Below are positions 1-7,707 of a DNA stretch of 15,527 nucleotides, piece after piece. Made by a program: the position numbers and the translations under genes. Source of the DNA: an uncultured Lysobacter sp. GTDB taxonomy: Bacteria > Pseudomonadota > Gammaproteobacteria > Xanthomonadales > Xanthomonadaceae. The stretch is taken from NCBI GenBank assembly GCA_946480055.1, contig CAMLID010000075.1, forward strand, positions 1 to 15,527, in the 5' to 3' direction. The notes beneath the pieces were generated by a model. The model had not been told where the DNA came from, did not search any database, and was given only the letters and a program-made list of their open reading frames with translations. Numbering within the stretch: the first letter of the stretch is position 1; each line of letters begins with the position of its first letter.

Positions 1-69
1 AAACCTTTTTTCCTACCGCTTCCCGCCTTCCGTTCAGGCCGTTCGGCCGTCCCGTCTAGTGGGCCGCGC

Positions 70-97
70 ATCTTACAGCAGGCTTCGAATTCGTCAA
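70..97 (-). promoter_or_regulatory. Strong sigma70 promoter reading out of the left edge, rrn-like
   Basis: On the minus strand a -35 box TTGACG (97-92) and a -10 box TAAGAT (75-70) are separated by 16 bp. The discriminator that follows is GC-rich (GCGCGGCCC), as in stringently controlled stable-RNA promoters. Transcription would start near 62-64 and leave the window. Pseudomonas carries an rRNA operon just after its tyrS/tyrZ gene, so an rrn operon outside the window is a reasonable inference, but no rRNA sequence is present here. The minus-strand A-rich run near position 5-12 could be an upstream element for a further promoter beyond the edge. Confidence 0.55.
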
Positions 98-120
98 CCG
101 ATTTCGTCACCGCTTTCGCT

Positions 121-159
121 GCGCCCCGCGTCGATCAGTGAAGCGTCTCAGCGGGGCGC
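121..159 (-). terminator. Possible hairpin downstream of tyrS, no U-tract
   Basis: GCGCCCCGC (121-129) and GCGGGGCGC (151-159) form a perfect 9-bp inverted repeat around a 21-nt loop, about 85 nt past the tyrS stop. Neither side has a T-run, so it is a weak terminator candidate. It could instead be part of the leader region of the promoter at 70-97. Confidence 0.3.
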
Positions 160-162
160 GCA

Positions 163-178
163 TTGTGCACACGCACAA
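163..178. repeat. Short perfect dyad, possible operator
   Basis: TTGTGC (163-168), ACAC, GCACAA (173-178) make a perfect 6-bp dyad with a 4-nt centre. It lies between the tyrS stop and the outward promoter. It could be a protein-binding site or a small hairpin; no specific regulator is recognised. Confidence 0.3.
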
Positions 179-195
179 CGGATTTGGGAAGAGCG

Positions 196-225
196 TTTTC
201 GCGATTTCCTTAAAGTTTTTCGCGA
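196..225. repeat. Helically phased TTTTCGCGA direct repeats
   Basis: TTTTCGCGA occurs at 196-204 and 217-225, exactly 21 bp apart (two helical turns). A degenerate third copy, TTTTGCGCA, is at 230-238. The second copy includes the perfect palindrome TTTCGCGAAA (218-227). The repeats sit directly after the tyrS stop in an AT-richer patch, about 100-130 bp upstream of the outward promoter. Function is unknown. Confidence 0.35.
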
Positions 226-242
226 AATCTTTTGCGCAAGCC

Positions 243-1493
243 TCAGCCGGCGAGCAAACGCACGCGCACCACACGCTTGCCCACCGCGAGCAAGCCGTCG
301 AAACCGGCGATGAAAAAGCGCTGCGGGTCTTCGATCAGCTCGTTGTCGACGCGCACGGCGCGCTCCTTGAGCTTGCGGTTGGCTTCGGAATTGCTGGGCG
401 TGAGTCCGGCCGCGGTGAGCAGGGCGGCGATGCGCAGCCCTTCCACGGAAACGGCTATTTCACGCGCTTCCAGCAGATCCCGGTCGACGCCGGCGCCACG
501 CGAGGCATTGATGTTCTGCCACGCCAGTACGGCGCGCCGGGCCGCGTCGCTGCCGTCGAAACGCGCCGCGAGCTCTTCGGCCAGGCGCAGCTTGATGCCG
601 GTGGCGAACGCGCCCTGGCGGTCGTCGCCCTCCATCGCGTCGTACTCCGCGCGCAGCGCGCGCGCATCGGCCGGACCGATGTCGAAGCTGAGCAATTCGA
701 TCCAGCGCCACATCAGGGCGTTGTCGATGCGCATGGTCTTCTGGACGATGTCGATCGCGGGCTCGTTGATGCCGATGTAGTTGCCCAGCGATTTGGACAT
801 CTTGGCCACGCCGTCCAGGCCTTCCAACAAGGGCATGGTCAACACGATCTGGGCCGGCTGGCCGTGATGCTCCTGCAGGCCGCGGCCCATCAGCAGATTG
901 AACTTCTGATCGGTGCCGCCGAGCTCGACGTCGCACTCCAGCGCGACCGAGTCGTAGCCCTGCACCAGGGGATACAGGAATTCGTGGATCGCGATCGACT
1001 GCTGGGCGGCATAGCGCTTGGCGAAATCGTCGCGTTCGAGCATGCGCGCGACCGTGTGCTGGCCGGCGAGCTTGATCATGTCGGCCGCGCTCATCTTGCC
1101 GAACCACTCGGAGTTGAAGCGGACCTCGGTCTTGTCGCGGTCCAGGACCTTGAACACCTGGTCGGAGTAGGTCTGGGCGTTGGCCAGCACGTCCTCGCGG
1201 GTCAGCGGCTTGCGGGTGACGTTCTTGCCGGTCGGGTCGCCGATCATTCCGGTGAAGTCGCCGATCAGGAAGATCACCTGATGCCCCAGGTCCTGGAACT
1301 GCCGCATCTTGTTGAGCAGGACGGTATGGCCCAGGTGCAGGTCGGGGGCGGTCGGGTCGAAGCCGGCCTTGATCCGCAGGGGGCGGCCGAGCTTGAGACG
1401 GGCCTCGAGCTCGTCGAGCTTGAGGATCTCGTCGGTGCCGCGGCGGATCAGGTCTAGGGCGTCTTGGACGGTGGCGGGGCTGGAAGCGGACAA
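243..1493 (-). CDS. tyrS: Tyrosyl-tRNA synthetase
   Basis: This class I aminoacyl-tRNA synthetase (416 aa) charges tRNA-Tyr in the cytoplasm. The HIGH signature is HLGH at residues 53-56, within [19 protein letters not shown] is present exactly at 231-235, which places the enzyme with the KMSKS (TyrZ-like) rather than the KFGKS group. The last 60 or so residues form an S4-like RNA-binding domain that contacts the tRNA. The length is normal for the family. The start is a TTG at 1493-1491; no ATG or GTG fits the family N-terminus better, and no clear Shine-Dalgarno precedes it, so initiation may be weak. The gene is divergent from the M23 peptidase, and the shared upstream region holds several repeats. 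Confidence 0.97.
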   Translation of the reverse strand: MSASSPATVQDALDLIRRGTDEILKLDELEARLKLGRPLRIKAGFDPTAPDLHLGHTVLLNKMRQFQDLGHQVIFLIGDFTGMIGDPTGKNVTRKPLTREDVLANAQTYSDQVFKVLDRDKTEVRFNSEWFGKMSAADMIKLAGQHTVARMLERDDFAKRYAAQQSIAIHEFLYPLVQGYDSVALECDVELGGTDQKFNLLMGRGLQEHHGQPAQIVLTMPLLEGLDGVAKMSKSLGNYIGINEPAIDIVQKTMRIDNALMWRWIELLSFDIGPADARALRAEYDAMEGDDRQGAFATGIKLRLAEELAARFDGSDAARRAVLAWQNINASRGAGVDRDLLEAREIAVSVEGLRIAALLTAAGLTPSNSEANRKLKERAVRVDNELIEDPQRFFIAGFDGLLAVGKRVVRVRLLAG

Positions 1494-1548
1494 GGGGAGG
1501 GCTCGCGTGGCGGACGCGGACGCCGAATTGCGACCGCGGTCTATGAAT

Positions 1549-1567
1549 GGAGTTAACAGGGAGTTAA
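1549..1567. repeat. Tandem GGAGTTAA repeat, 11-bp phase
   Basis: GGAGTTAA occurs at 1549-1556 and again at 1560-1567, an 11-bp period that puts both copies on one face of the helix. It lies between the divergent tyrS and M23 peptidase genes, about 55 bp upstream of the tyrS start. On the minus strand the copies read TTAACTCC. It may be an activator or repressor site, or overlap a weak tyrS promoter (TTGCGG, 17 bp, TTAACT). No regulator is identified. Confidence 0.35.
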
Positions 1568-1579
1568 AACTTACCGCAA

Positions 1580-1617
1580 TGACCTGCGGACAAAAACCCT
1601 ATTCAGGTCAAGGGTTT
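1580..1617. repeat. Two interlocked 7-bp inverted repeats
   Basis: TGACCTG (1580-1586) pairs with CAGGTCA (1604-1610), and AAACCCT (1594-1600) pairs with AGGGTTT (1611-1617). All 14 pairs are perfect and the two dyads are interleaved. The second dyad overlaps the -35 box of the M23 peptidase promoter by two bases, so the element could work as overlapping operators. As RNA from the minus strand (tyrS leader) it would have pseudoknot topology with a zero-length first loop, which would strain the full pairing. Confidence 0.5.
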
Positions 1618-1644
1618 GACGCACGTTGCTCGCATGTCTATGGT
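1616..1644 (+). promoter_or_regulatory. Sigma70 promoter of the M23 peptidase-anmK unit
   Basis: TTGACG (1616-1621), a 17-bp spacer and TATGGT (1639-1644) form a near-consensus sigma70 promoter. The start would be near 1651, giving a leader of about 40 nt before the ATG at 1690. An inverted repeat arm runs into the -35 box, suggesting control by a DNA-binding protein. Confidence 0.65.
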
Positions 1645-1689
1645 AACGCCGCTACGCGGCCTTCACACCTTTCGCAGGGGATTCCACCA

Positions 1690-3126
1690 ATGACTGCACC
1701 CGTTTCCGGTCCGGACCGGCGCGAACGCCTGAAGGCACTGCGTGAGGCCGCTCTGCACCGACCGGTGCTGGCACGTCATCTTTCCGATGGATTCACCGGC
1801 CGCTGGTCGCGCCGTCAATGGGTGCAGGCCAGCCTGTTCGCGACCATGGGCATGCTGGTGCTGGCGATCGTGCCGGGCTTCAGCCCGAGCAACGCCAAGC
1901 CGCTGCATGCCGCGCGCCAGTCGCTGGCCTTGGCGCTGCCGCCGCTTCCGCTGGCGCGGGTCAAGGGCCAGACCGGCGACAGCTGGCAGCTGGTGCGGGT
2001 CGACCGCGGCCAGACCCTGGGCTCGGTGTTCAAGCAATTGGACATCCCGGCCTCGACCATGCGGCAGATCCTCGAGCAGCCGGGCGCCAAGCAGGCGCTG
2101 ACCCGGATGAAGCCGGGCACCGAACTGGCCTTCGACATGCCGGTCAACGGCACGCTGCGCAGCTTCCGCTACGACCGCGACGACAGCCATCAGATCGAAC
2201 TGAGCCTGGACGGCGGCAAGATCTACCAGAAGGTGATCGCGCGCCCGAGCGAAATCCGCACCGTGGTGCTCAGCGGCAAGGTCGGTTCTTCGTTGTTCCG
2301 CTCGGCACGCAAGGTCGGCCTGAGCCCCAACAACATCCGCACGCTGACCGACGACATCTTCAAGTACGACATCGACTTCAACGAAGACGTCGGCGCCAAC
2401 GACCGCTTCAGCGTGGTGGTCGAGCAGACCTGGCGCGAAGGCGAGCTGGTCAGCACCGGCCCGGTGCTGGCGGCGACCTTCACCAGCGACGGCAAGCTGC
2501 ACACCGGCTTCCGTTTCGAGCGCGACGGCAAATCCGAGTACTTCACCGGCGACGGCCGTCCGCTGAAGAAGAGCTTCATCCGCATGCCGATCCCGTACGC
2601 GCGCCTGAGCTCGGGCTTCGGCGCACGCCGCCACCCGGTGCTGGGCCGCATGCGCATGCACAAGGGCGTGGACTACGCCGCCGGCAGCGGCACCCCGATC
2701 ATGGCCGCCGGCGACGCGCGGGTGCAAACGGCCGGCTGGATGGGCGGCTACGGCAACGCGGTGGTCCTGGACCACGGCCGCGGCTACACCACGCTGTACG
2801 GGCACATGTCGCGGATCGGCAAGATCCGTCCGGGCCAGCGCATCGCCCAGGGCACGGTGATCGGCTACGTCGGCAGCACCGGCATGTCGACCGGGCCGCA
2901 CCTGCATTACGAATTCCGGGTCAACGGCGTGCACCGCAATCCGCTGTCGATCACCATGCCGCCGCCGGAGCCGCTGAGCGGCGCGGCGCTGGCGCAGTTC
3001 CGCTCGCAGACCGGTGTCGCGCTGGCGCGCATCCGTCAGGTCGAGAACATCATCTACGCCGACGCCACCCCGACCCCGAACCCGATGGCGCGCGCGCTGG
3101 CCACCAAGAAGAAGACCAAGGCCTGA
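1690..3126 (+). CDS. Membrane-anchored M23 (LytM-type) peptidoglycan peptidase
   Basis: This 478-residue protein is a predicted zinc metallo-endopeptidase that cuts peptide cross-links in the periplasmic cell wall. A cationic cytoplasmic N-terminus (1-44) precedes one membrane segment (about 45-64). The middle region contains an OapA/LysM-like stretch (about 95-150). The C-terminal M23 domain has the expected zinc and catalytic residues: H324 and D328 (HKGVD), H372 (LYGHMS), and H404-x-H406 (GPHLHYEF). This layout matches MepM-like Proteobacterial proteins. The ATG at 1690 is chosen because it follows the sigma70 promoter and a GGGG patch; an open frame extends further upstream but would overlap the promoter and the start of tyrS. 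anmK begins 21 nt after the stop, so the two are probably co-transcribed. Confidence 0.93.
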   Translation: MTAPVSGPDRRERLKALREAALHRPVLARHLSDGFTGRWSRRQWVQASLFATMGMLVLAIVPGFSPSNAKPLHAARQSLALALPPLPLARVKGQTGDSWQLVRVDRGQTLGSVFKQLDIPASTMRQILEQPGAKQALTRMKPGTELAFDMPVNGTLRSFRYDRDDSHQIELSLDGGKIYQKVIARPSEIRTVVLSGKVGSSLFRSARKVGLSPNNIRTLTDDIFKYDIDFNEDVGANDRFSVVVEQTWREGELVSTGPVLAATFTSDGKLHTGFRFERDGKSEYFTGDGRPLKKSFIRMPIPYARLSSGFGARRHPVLGRMRMHKGVDYAAGSGTPIMAAGDARVQTAGWMGGYGNAVVLDHGRGYTTLYGHMSRIGKIRPGQRIAQGTVIGYVGSTGMSTGPHLHYEFRVNGVHRNPLSITMPPPEPLSGAALAQFRSQTGVALARIRQVENIIYADATPTPNPMARALATKKKTKA

Positions 3127-3145
3127 GGCCTGACCTGAGGCCTGA
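3120..3145 (+). repeat. GGCCTGA triplicate at the M23/anmK junction
   Basis: GGCCTGA occurs at 3120-3126, 3127-3133 and 3139-3145. The first copy contains the peptidase stop codon. The GAGG at 3137-3140, lying 6 nt before the anmK GTG, serves as its likely ribosome binding site. Probably a small local duplication. Confidence 0.4.
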
Positions 3146-3146
3146 A

Positions 3147-4289
3147 GTGCCCGTAAACACGCAGGCCCCCGCCGCGGGGCTGTTCGTCGGCCTGATTTCC
3201 GGCACCAGCGCAGACGGCATCGACGCCGCGCTGGTGCGTTTCGACGCCACGCAGCATTGCGAACTGGTCCTGGGCCGCACCTACCCGTGGCAGGACGCGC
3301 TGCGCGCCCGCCTGGTCGCGCTGGGCCAGGGCGGCGACGCGCAGTCGCTGGAAGAATTGGGCACGCTCGATGTGCAGATCGCCGATGCCTTCGCCGAGGC
3401 CGCGCTGGCCTTGCTGGACGAGGCCGGGGTCGGCGCCGCCGACGTCAACGCGATCGGCTCGCACGGCCAGACCGTGCGCCACCGCCCCGAGGGCGCGCTC
3501 TACAACGGCCGCCATCCCTTCACCTGGCAGCTCGGCGACGGCCACCGCATCGCCGAGCGCTGCGGCATCGCCACGGTCGCCGACTTCCGCCGCCGCGACG
3601 TCGCCGCCGGCGGCCACGGCGCGCCGCTGGTGCCGGCCTTCCACGCCGCCCAGCTGCACGTGGCCGACGAGGACCGCGCGGTGCTGAACCTGGGCGGGAT
3701 CGCCAACTACACCCTGCTCCCGGCCAGCGGCGCGGTGCGCGGCTTCGACACCGGCCCGGCCAACTGCCTGATGGACGCCTGGCACCTGCTGCACCGCGGC
3801 GGCGCCTACGACGCCGACGGCGAGTTCGCCGCACAGGGCGAGTCCGATCCGGAGCTGCTGGCGCGCCTGCTCGACGAGCCCTGGTTCGCGCTGCCGCCGC
3901 CCAAGAGCACCGGCCGCGAGCACTTCCACCTCGATTGGGTGCGCTCGCGCCTGAGCGGTAAGGAGCGCGTCGAGGACGTGCAGGCGACGTTGCTGGAGCT
4001 GAGCGCGATCACCGTCGCCGACGCCCTGCGCGCGCAGCAGCCCGGCACGCGCCGGGTGCTGGCCTGCGGCGGCGGCGTGCGCAATGCGCAGTTGCTGCGG
4101 GCGATCGCCGCGCAGTTGCCGGACGTCGTTCTGGAGTCCACCGCGGCCTACGGCCTGGACCCGGATTTCGTCGAAGCCATGGCCTTCGCCTGGCTGGCGC
4201 GGCAGACCCTGGCCGGCTTGCCCGGCAACCTGCCCAGCGTGACCGGCGCGCGCGGTCCGCGCGTGCTCGGCGTGGTTTATCCGGCCTGA
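3147..4289 (+). CDS. anmK: Anhydro-N-acetylmuramic acid kinase
   Basis: AnmK (380 aa) uses ATP to open the 1,6-anhydro ring of anhMurNAc and phosphorylate it, giving MurNAc-6-phosphate in peptidoglycan recycling. Family signatures are clear: [12 protein letters not shown] at 15-26, GSHGQ at 104-108, [15 protein letters not shown] at 199-206, and a late ACGGGVRN motif. The protein belongs to the actin-like sugar kinase superfamily. The GTG at 3147 has a GAGG 6 nt upstream and gives the usual family length. It follows the M23 peptidase by 21 nt, and AmpG, which imports the muropeptides that yield its substrate, lies nearby. Its 3' end overlaps the convergent small gene by 13 bp. Confidence 0.97.
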   Translation: MPVNTQAPAAGLFVGLISGTSADGIDAALVRFDATQHCELVLGRTYPWQDALRARLVALGQGGDAQSLEELGTLDVQIADAFAEAALALLDEAGVGAADVNAIGSHGQTVRHRPEGALYNGRHPFTWQLGDGHRIAERCGIATVADFRRRDVAAGGHGAPLVPAFHAAQLHVADEDRAVLNLGGIANYTLLPASGAVRGFDTGPANCLMDAWHLLHRGGAYDADGEFAAQGESDPELLARLLDEPWFALPPPKSTGREHFHLDWVRSRLSGKERVEDVQATLLELSAITVADALRAQQPGTRRVLACGGGVRNAQLLRAIAAQLPDVVLESTAAYGLDPDFVEAMAFAWLARQTLAGLPGNLPSVTGARGPRVLGVVYPA

Positions 4290-4630
4290 TTCTTGCCGGA
4301 AGGCACGTCGTCGATCAGTTTCTGCAGGTCGGCGTCGATCTGGCTCACGCCCGCATGGCCCCACTCGCCCTCGTCGACCGGACGCGGCGCGCGCCCGATC
4401 AGGGAATAGCCCGGATCGCTGGGCACGCTTTCCAGGGCCATGATCGCGGCCTTCAGGGCACTGGCATCGGTATCGCTGAAGCGCGCGGCCATTTCGGTCT
4501 CGCAGGCGAACAGGCCGTGCTCCAGCAGGTGCATCAGCGCTTCGTCCGGGGACCAGTTGCGGGCCTCGGCGACCCGGCGGATGCGTTCGGCCAGCACCGG
4601 GTCGATGTCGTGCAGGACAATATCGGTCAT
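4277..4630 (-). CDS. Small protein with ribbon-helix-helix-like N-terminus, unknown function
   Basis: This protein has 117 residues and I do not recognise a named family. The first 45 or so residues fit a ribbon-helix-helix (Arc/CopG-like) pattern: a short strand (DIVLHDID), a helix ([15 protein letters not shown]) and a second helix ([16 protein letters not shown]). Such domains bind DNA as dimers and are common in antitoxins and autorepressors. The remainder is acidic and probably poorly ordered at the C-terminus. No toxin partner is adjacent. The gene lies 76 nt downstream of ampG on the same strand, so it may end the xthA-ampG transcript. A GAGG lies 12 nt before the ATG, rather far. It overlaps the end of anmK by 13 bp, tail to tail. 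The gene is likely real; the function is inference. Confidence 0.75.
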   Translation of the reverse strand: MTDIVLHDIDPVLAERIRRVAEARNWSPDEALMHLLEHGLFACETEMAARFSDTDASALKAAIMALESVPSDPGYSLIGRAPRPVDEGEWGHAGVSQIDADLQKLIDDVPSGKNQAG

Positions 4631-4706
4631 TGCCGCACTTTACCTCAGCAAACCGTGGGTTTTGTGCATGAACGTCGGTGAATCGTGAGCGCGGTCGCGC
4701 GCATGT

Positions 4707-6326
4707 TCAGGCGACGGTGGCCGGCGCCGCCACCGGACGCCGCATCACCAGCAGCAGGCACAACAAAAGCGCCGGAATGCCGATCAGCGCGGTGCCGATG
4801 AAGAACAGCGAATACGCCTCCAGCAAGGTGCGGCCGGTTTCCAGGTGCTCCACCGCGACCCCCGACAGCCCCTTGAGGAACTTGCCGGGCATGGCATAGA
4901 ACGAACTCAGCAGGGCGTACTGGGTGGCGGTGTAGCCCACGCTGGTCAGGCTGGACATGTAGCCGACCAGGGCCACGCCGGCGTAGCCGTTGCTGAAGTT
5001 GTCGATCGCCATGACGATCGCGAACACGGTCGGGTCGCCGCCGTGCAGGGCCAGATAGGCGAAGGCCAGGTTGGAGCCCGGGCCCAGCACCGCGCCCACC
5101 AGCAGGGTCGGGACGAAGCCGAAGCGGATCGCGCTCAGGCCGGCCGCGGCGATGCCAACGATGGTCGCGATGGTGCCGATCGAGCCGCGCACCGCGCCCA
5201 CGGTCTCCTTGCCCACGCCCAGGTCGGCGTAGAACGGGTTGGCCATCGGCCCGAGCACGAAGTCGGGCAGCCGGTACAGGCTGATCGCCAGCAGCATCAG
5301 CAGCGCCCATTGGCCGTGGGTGCGCAGGAACATCAGCAGCGGGCCGAGCACCGCGTCGAAGAAGCGCAGCAGCGGCCGCACCAGCGGCCGCGACCAGGTC
5401 GCCTCGGGCACCGGCGGCCCGTCCTTGGGGCGACGCATGAGCAGCCACAGCGCCAACGACACGCCGACCGCGAACACGGCGTCGAGGTAGCTCCAGCCGG
5501 CGTCCCAGAAATTGTGCTTGGCGACCTGGAAGGCCACCGCGAGCACGCCGATCGCCAGGGCCGCGAGCCAGCGCACCACCATCGCGTCGGACACGCCGAG
5601 CTTCTCGTCGGCCGCATCGACGATCTCGATCACCGGCTCGGCGGCGGATACGCGCGCCTCGCGCGCCAGGAACACCGCCGCCATGCCCACGCCCAGCAGC
5701 AGCGCCATGACCTCGTAGGACACCGCCCAGCCTACGCGCGCGGCCATGATCAGGATCAGCGAATCGGTGACCAGCAGCGCGCTGCGGTAGCCCAGTGCGC
5801 CGCTCGCGGTCAGCAGGCCCTGCTGCTCGTTGCTGTCGGCGCTTTCGATGCGCCAGGCGTCGATCACGATGTCCTGGGTCGCCGAGGCGAACGCGACCAC
5901 CAGCGCCAGCGCGCCGAACACCAGCAAGTGGTTCAGCGCCAAGCCGCCGAGCATCAGCTGGCCCTTGTGCGGTTCGACCAGGGCCATGCCCAGCAGCGCG
6001 GCGCTGGCGACCAGCTGCGACAGCAGCATCCAGCCGCGGCGGCGCCCGAGCCAGCGCCCGAACAGCGGCGCATAGGCCTTGTCGACCAGCGGCGCCCACA
6101 GGAATTTCAGCGAGTACGCCAGCCCGACCCAGGACAGGAAGCCGATCGTCGACAGCTCGATCGCGTTCTCGCGCATCCAGAACCCGAGCGTGTTGCCGAC
6201 CAGGTAGATCGGGATGCCCGAGCTGAAGCCCAGCAGCAGCATCGCCAGCACCTTGGGCTCGCGCAGGCTCTTGAGCACCTGCCGCCAGCCCGGACGCGGC
6301 TTCGCCGCGGCGGCGTCAGAGCTCAT
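4707..6326 (-). CDS. ampG: AmpG-family muropeptide permease (MFS)
   Basis: AmpG imports GlcNAc-anhMurNAc muropeptides across the inner membrane for cell-wall recycling and, in many Gram-negatives, for sensing beta-lactam damage. The 539-residue protein has at least twelve hydrophobic segments, with extra ones in the central region as in longer AmpG proteins. Family motifs include LGFSSGIPIYLVGNTLGFW, WVGLAYSLKFLWAPLVD and ATQDIVIDAWR. Its ATG overlaps the end of xthA by 11 bp (ATGAGCTCTGA), so translation is probably coupled. anmK on the opposite strand nearby uses a product of this transporter. Other AmpG paralogues may exist elsewhere in the genome, so the exact substrate range is not certain. 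Confidence 0.93.
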   Translation of the reverse strand: MSSDAAAAKPRPGWRQVLKSLREPKVLAMLLLGFSSGIPIYLVGNTLGFWMRENAIELSTIGFLSWVGLAYSLKFLWAPLVDKAYAPLFGRWLGRRRGWMLLSQLVASAALLGMALVEPHKGQLMLGGLALNHLLVFGALALVVAFASATQDIVIDAWRIESADSNEQQGLLTASGALGYRSALLVTDSLILIMAARVGWAVSYEVMALLLGVGMAAVFLAREARVSAAEPVIEIVDAADEKLGVSDAMVVRWLAALAIGVLAVAFQVAKHNFWDAGWSYLDAVFAVGVSLALWLLMRRPKDGPPVPEATWSRPLVRPLLRFFDAVLGPLLMFLRTHGQWALLMLLAISLYRLPDFVLGPMANPFYADLGVGKETVGAVRGSIGTIATIVGIAAAGLSAIRFGFVPTLLVGAVLGPGSNLAFAYLALHGGDPTVFAIVMAIDNFSNGYAGVALVGYMSSLTSVGYTATQYALLSSFYAMPGKFLKGLSGVAVEHLETGRTLLEAYSLFFIGTALIGIPALLLCLLLVMRRPVAAPATVA

Positions 6327-7089
6327 AGTCGACGATGAACGGGGCGTGGTCGGAGAAACGCGGTTCCTTCTGGATCGCCCAGCCGCGCAGGCGATCGCGC
6401 AGGCCCGGGGTCACCAGCTGGTAGTCGATGCGCCAACCCACGTCGTTGCCGCGCGCGCCGCCGCGGTTGCTCCACCAGGTGTAGTCCTGCCCTTCGGTGT
6501 TGAGCGCGCGGTAGGCGTCGACCCAGCCCTCGTCGTCGCCGCACAGGCCGTTCAGCCACTCGCGCTCGGGCGGCAGGCAGCCGGAGTTCTTCTGGTTGCT
6601 GGTCCAGTTCTTGATGTCCAGGCGGCTGCGCACGATGTTCCAGTCGCCGCACAGCACGTACTCGCGGCCGCTGCGCCGCCACTCGTCCAGCTTGGGCTTG
6701 AGCCAGTCCATGACCTCGAACTTGAAGCCCTGGCGCAGCTCGCCCGAGGAACCGGACGGGATGTAGAACGAAACTACGCTGAGATTGCCGAAACGCGCTT
6801 CGATGTAGCGGCCTTCGTCGTCGAACGGCGCCCAACCCATCGCGGTGCGGACCTCGTCGGGCTCGCGCTTGCTGTAGATCGCGACGCCGCTGTAGCCCTT
6901 CTTGGTGATCGCGTCGCGGAAGTAGGCGCGGTAGCCCTCGGGCAGAAACGCCGGGCCGGTGAGCTGGTGCTCCTGTGCCTTGGTTTCCTGGATGCACAGC
7001 ACGTCGGCGTTCTGGGTGCGGAACCACTCGAAGAAGCCCTTGGTGGCCGCCGAACGCAGGCCGTTGGCATTGAAGCTGATGATGCGCAT
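6316..7089 (-). CDS. xth: Exodeoxyribonuclease III (XthA), Crc-related
   Basis: The 257-residue protein belongs to the exonuclease III / AP-endonuclease fold and is predicted to cut abasic sites and degrade 3' DNA ends in base-excision repair. Visible catalytic residues are N7 (SFNANG), E35 (QETKA), D149 and N151 (GDWN), D222 (RIDYQ), and D247-H248 (FSDHAP). The sequence also resembles Pseudomonas Crc closely in PPEREWL, DYQLVTPGLR and FIVDY, but Crc has lost the nuclease residues kept here. The ATG at 7089 is chosen because GGAG lies 5 nt upstream; a GTG six bases further up has no ribosome site. The gene overlaps ampG by 11 bp. Like crc in Pseudomonas, it lies beside pyrE. Confidence 0.93.
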   Translation of the reverse strand: MRIISFNANGLRSAATKGFFEWFRTQNADVLCIQETKAQEHQLTGPAFLPEGYRAYFRDAITKKGYSGVAIYSKREPDEVRTAMGWAPFDDEGRYIEARFGNLSVVSFYIPSGSSGELRQGFKFEVMDWLKPKLDEWRRSGREYVLCGDWNIVRSRLDIKNWTSNQKNSGCLPPEREWLNGLCGDDEGWVDAYRALNTEGQDYTWWSNRGGARGNDVGWRIDYQLVTPGLRDRLRGWAIQKEPRFSDHAPFIVDYEL

Positions 7090-7115
7090 GCGCACTCCGG
7101 AGCGTAATGCGGCCG

Positions 7116-7124
7116 ATCATAGCA
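7116..7124 (-). promoter_or_regulatory. Extended -10 promoter of xthA
   Basis: On the minus strand the sequence TGCTATGAT (7124-7116) is an extended -10 element (TGn plus TATGAT). There is no convincing -35, as expected for this promoter type. The start would fall near 7109, giving a leader of about 20 nt that contains the GGAG used by xthA. Confidence 0.5.
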
Positions 7125-7149
7125 ATGGCCCGGGCGCCGGTGGCCTATC

Positions 7150-7707
7150 ATGCCGGGCATGTCAGTAGTCCCCGCCGCGACCGCGACCGTCCGCGTCGTC
7201 CCCGTCGACGACGCGCTCGCCGACGCGGTGCGCGCGCTGCGGGTCGCGCCCGAGCAACTGCAGTTCGTCGGCGACACCGCGTTCAACCTCGACGACACCC
7301 GCCGCGATCCGTCCAGCGAGGCGATGGCGGTGCTGGCCGGCGACCGGGTGATCGGCTTCTACCGGCTCGACTTCAACCCCGAGGCGGTCGGCGGCCGCGC
7401 CTTCGACGAGCTCAGCGTGGGCCTGCGCGCGGTGGTGATCGACCGCGAGCGCCAGGGCCGCGGCTACGGCGCCCGGGCCATGGACGCCTGTTGCGACGAC
7501 CTGCGCCGGCGCCACCCGCAGCATCGGCTGCTGGCACTGACGGTCAACTGCCGCAATCTCGCCGCGATCGCCGCCTATCGGCGCTCCGGTTTCGTCGACA
7601 CCGGCGAACTGTTCCTGGGCGGCGCCGCCGGCCCGCAGCATCTGATGCTGCGCCGACTGCAGCCGCCCGCCACCGATCGATCACCCGCCCCCAGCACGCC
7701 CCCATGA
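7150..7707 (+). CDS. GNAT-family N-acetyltransferase
   Basis: This 185-residue protein is a predicted acetyl-CoA-dependent N-acyltransferase. The substrate cannot be told from sequence. The acetyl-CoA pyrophosphate loop is QGRGYG at 102-107, preceded by the strand LRAVVIDRE and followed by the helix ARAMDACCDDL. Near the C-terminus NCRNLAAIAAYRRSGF is the usual GNAT motif B. The ATG at 7150 has a weak GGTGG 6 nt upstream; a second ATG at 7159 is an equally possible start and would follow a -10-like TATCAT (7146-7151). The stop overlaps the pyrE start as ATGA, so the two are translationally coupled. The last 15 or so residues are proline-rich and likely disordered. Confidence 0.9.
   Translation: MPGMSVVPAATATVRVVPVDDALADAVRALRVAPEQLQFVGDTAFNLDDTRRDPSSEAMAVLAGDRVIGFYRLDFNPEAVGGRAFDELSVGLRAVVIDRERQGRGYGARAMDACCDDLRRRHPQHRLLALTVNCRNLAAIAAYRRSGFVDTGELFLGGAAGPQHLMLRRLQPPATDRSPAPSTPP

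Noticed and set aside
138..1457. 439-codon plus-strand frame opposite tyrS
   Set aside because: It is antisense to a complete tyrosyl-tRNA synthetase, with shadow-type composition and no recognisable domain.
1494..1689. T-box riboswitch for tyrS
   Set aside because: No T-box consensus sequence or specifier-loop architecture is visible, and T-boxes are typical of Firmicutes.
3054..4364. 436-codon minus-strand frame opposite anmK
   Set aside because: It is antisense to a complete AnmK and shows only compositional bias.
7090..7095. GTG at 7095 as xthA start
   Set aside because: The ATG at 7089 has GGAG at 5-nt spacing and gives the canonical MRIISFN start; the GTG has no ribosome site at a usable distance.
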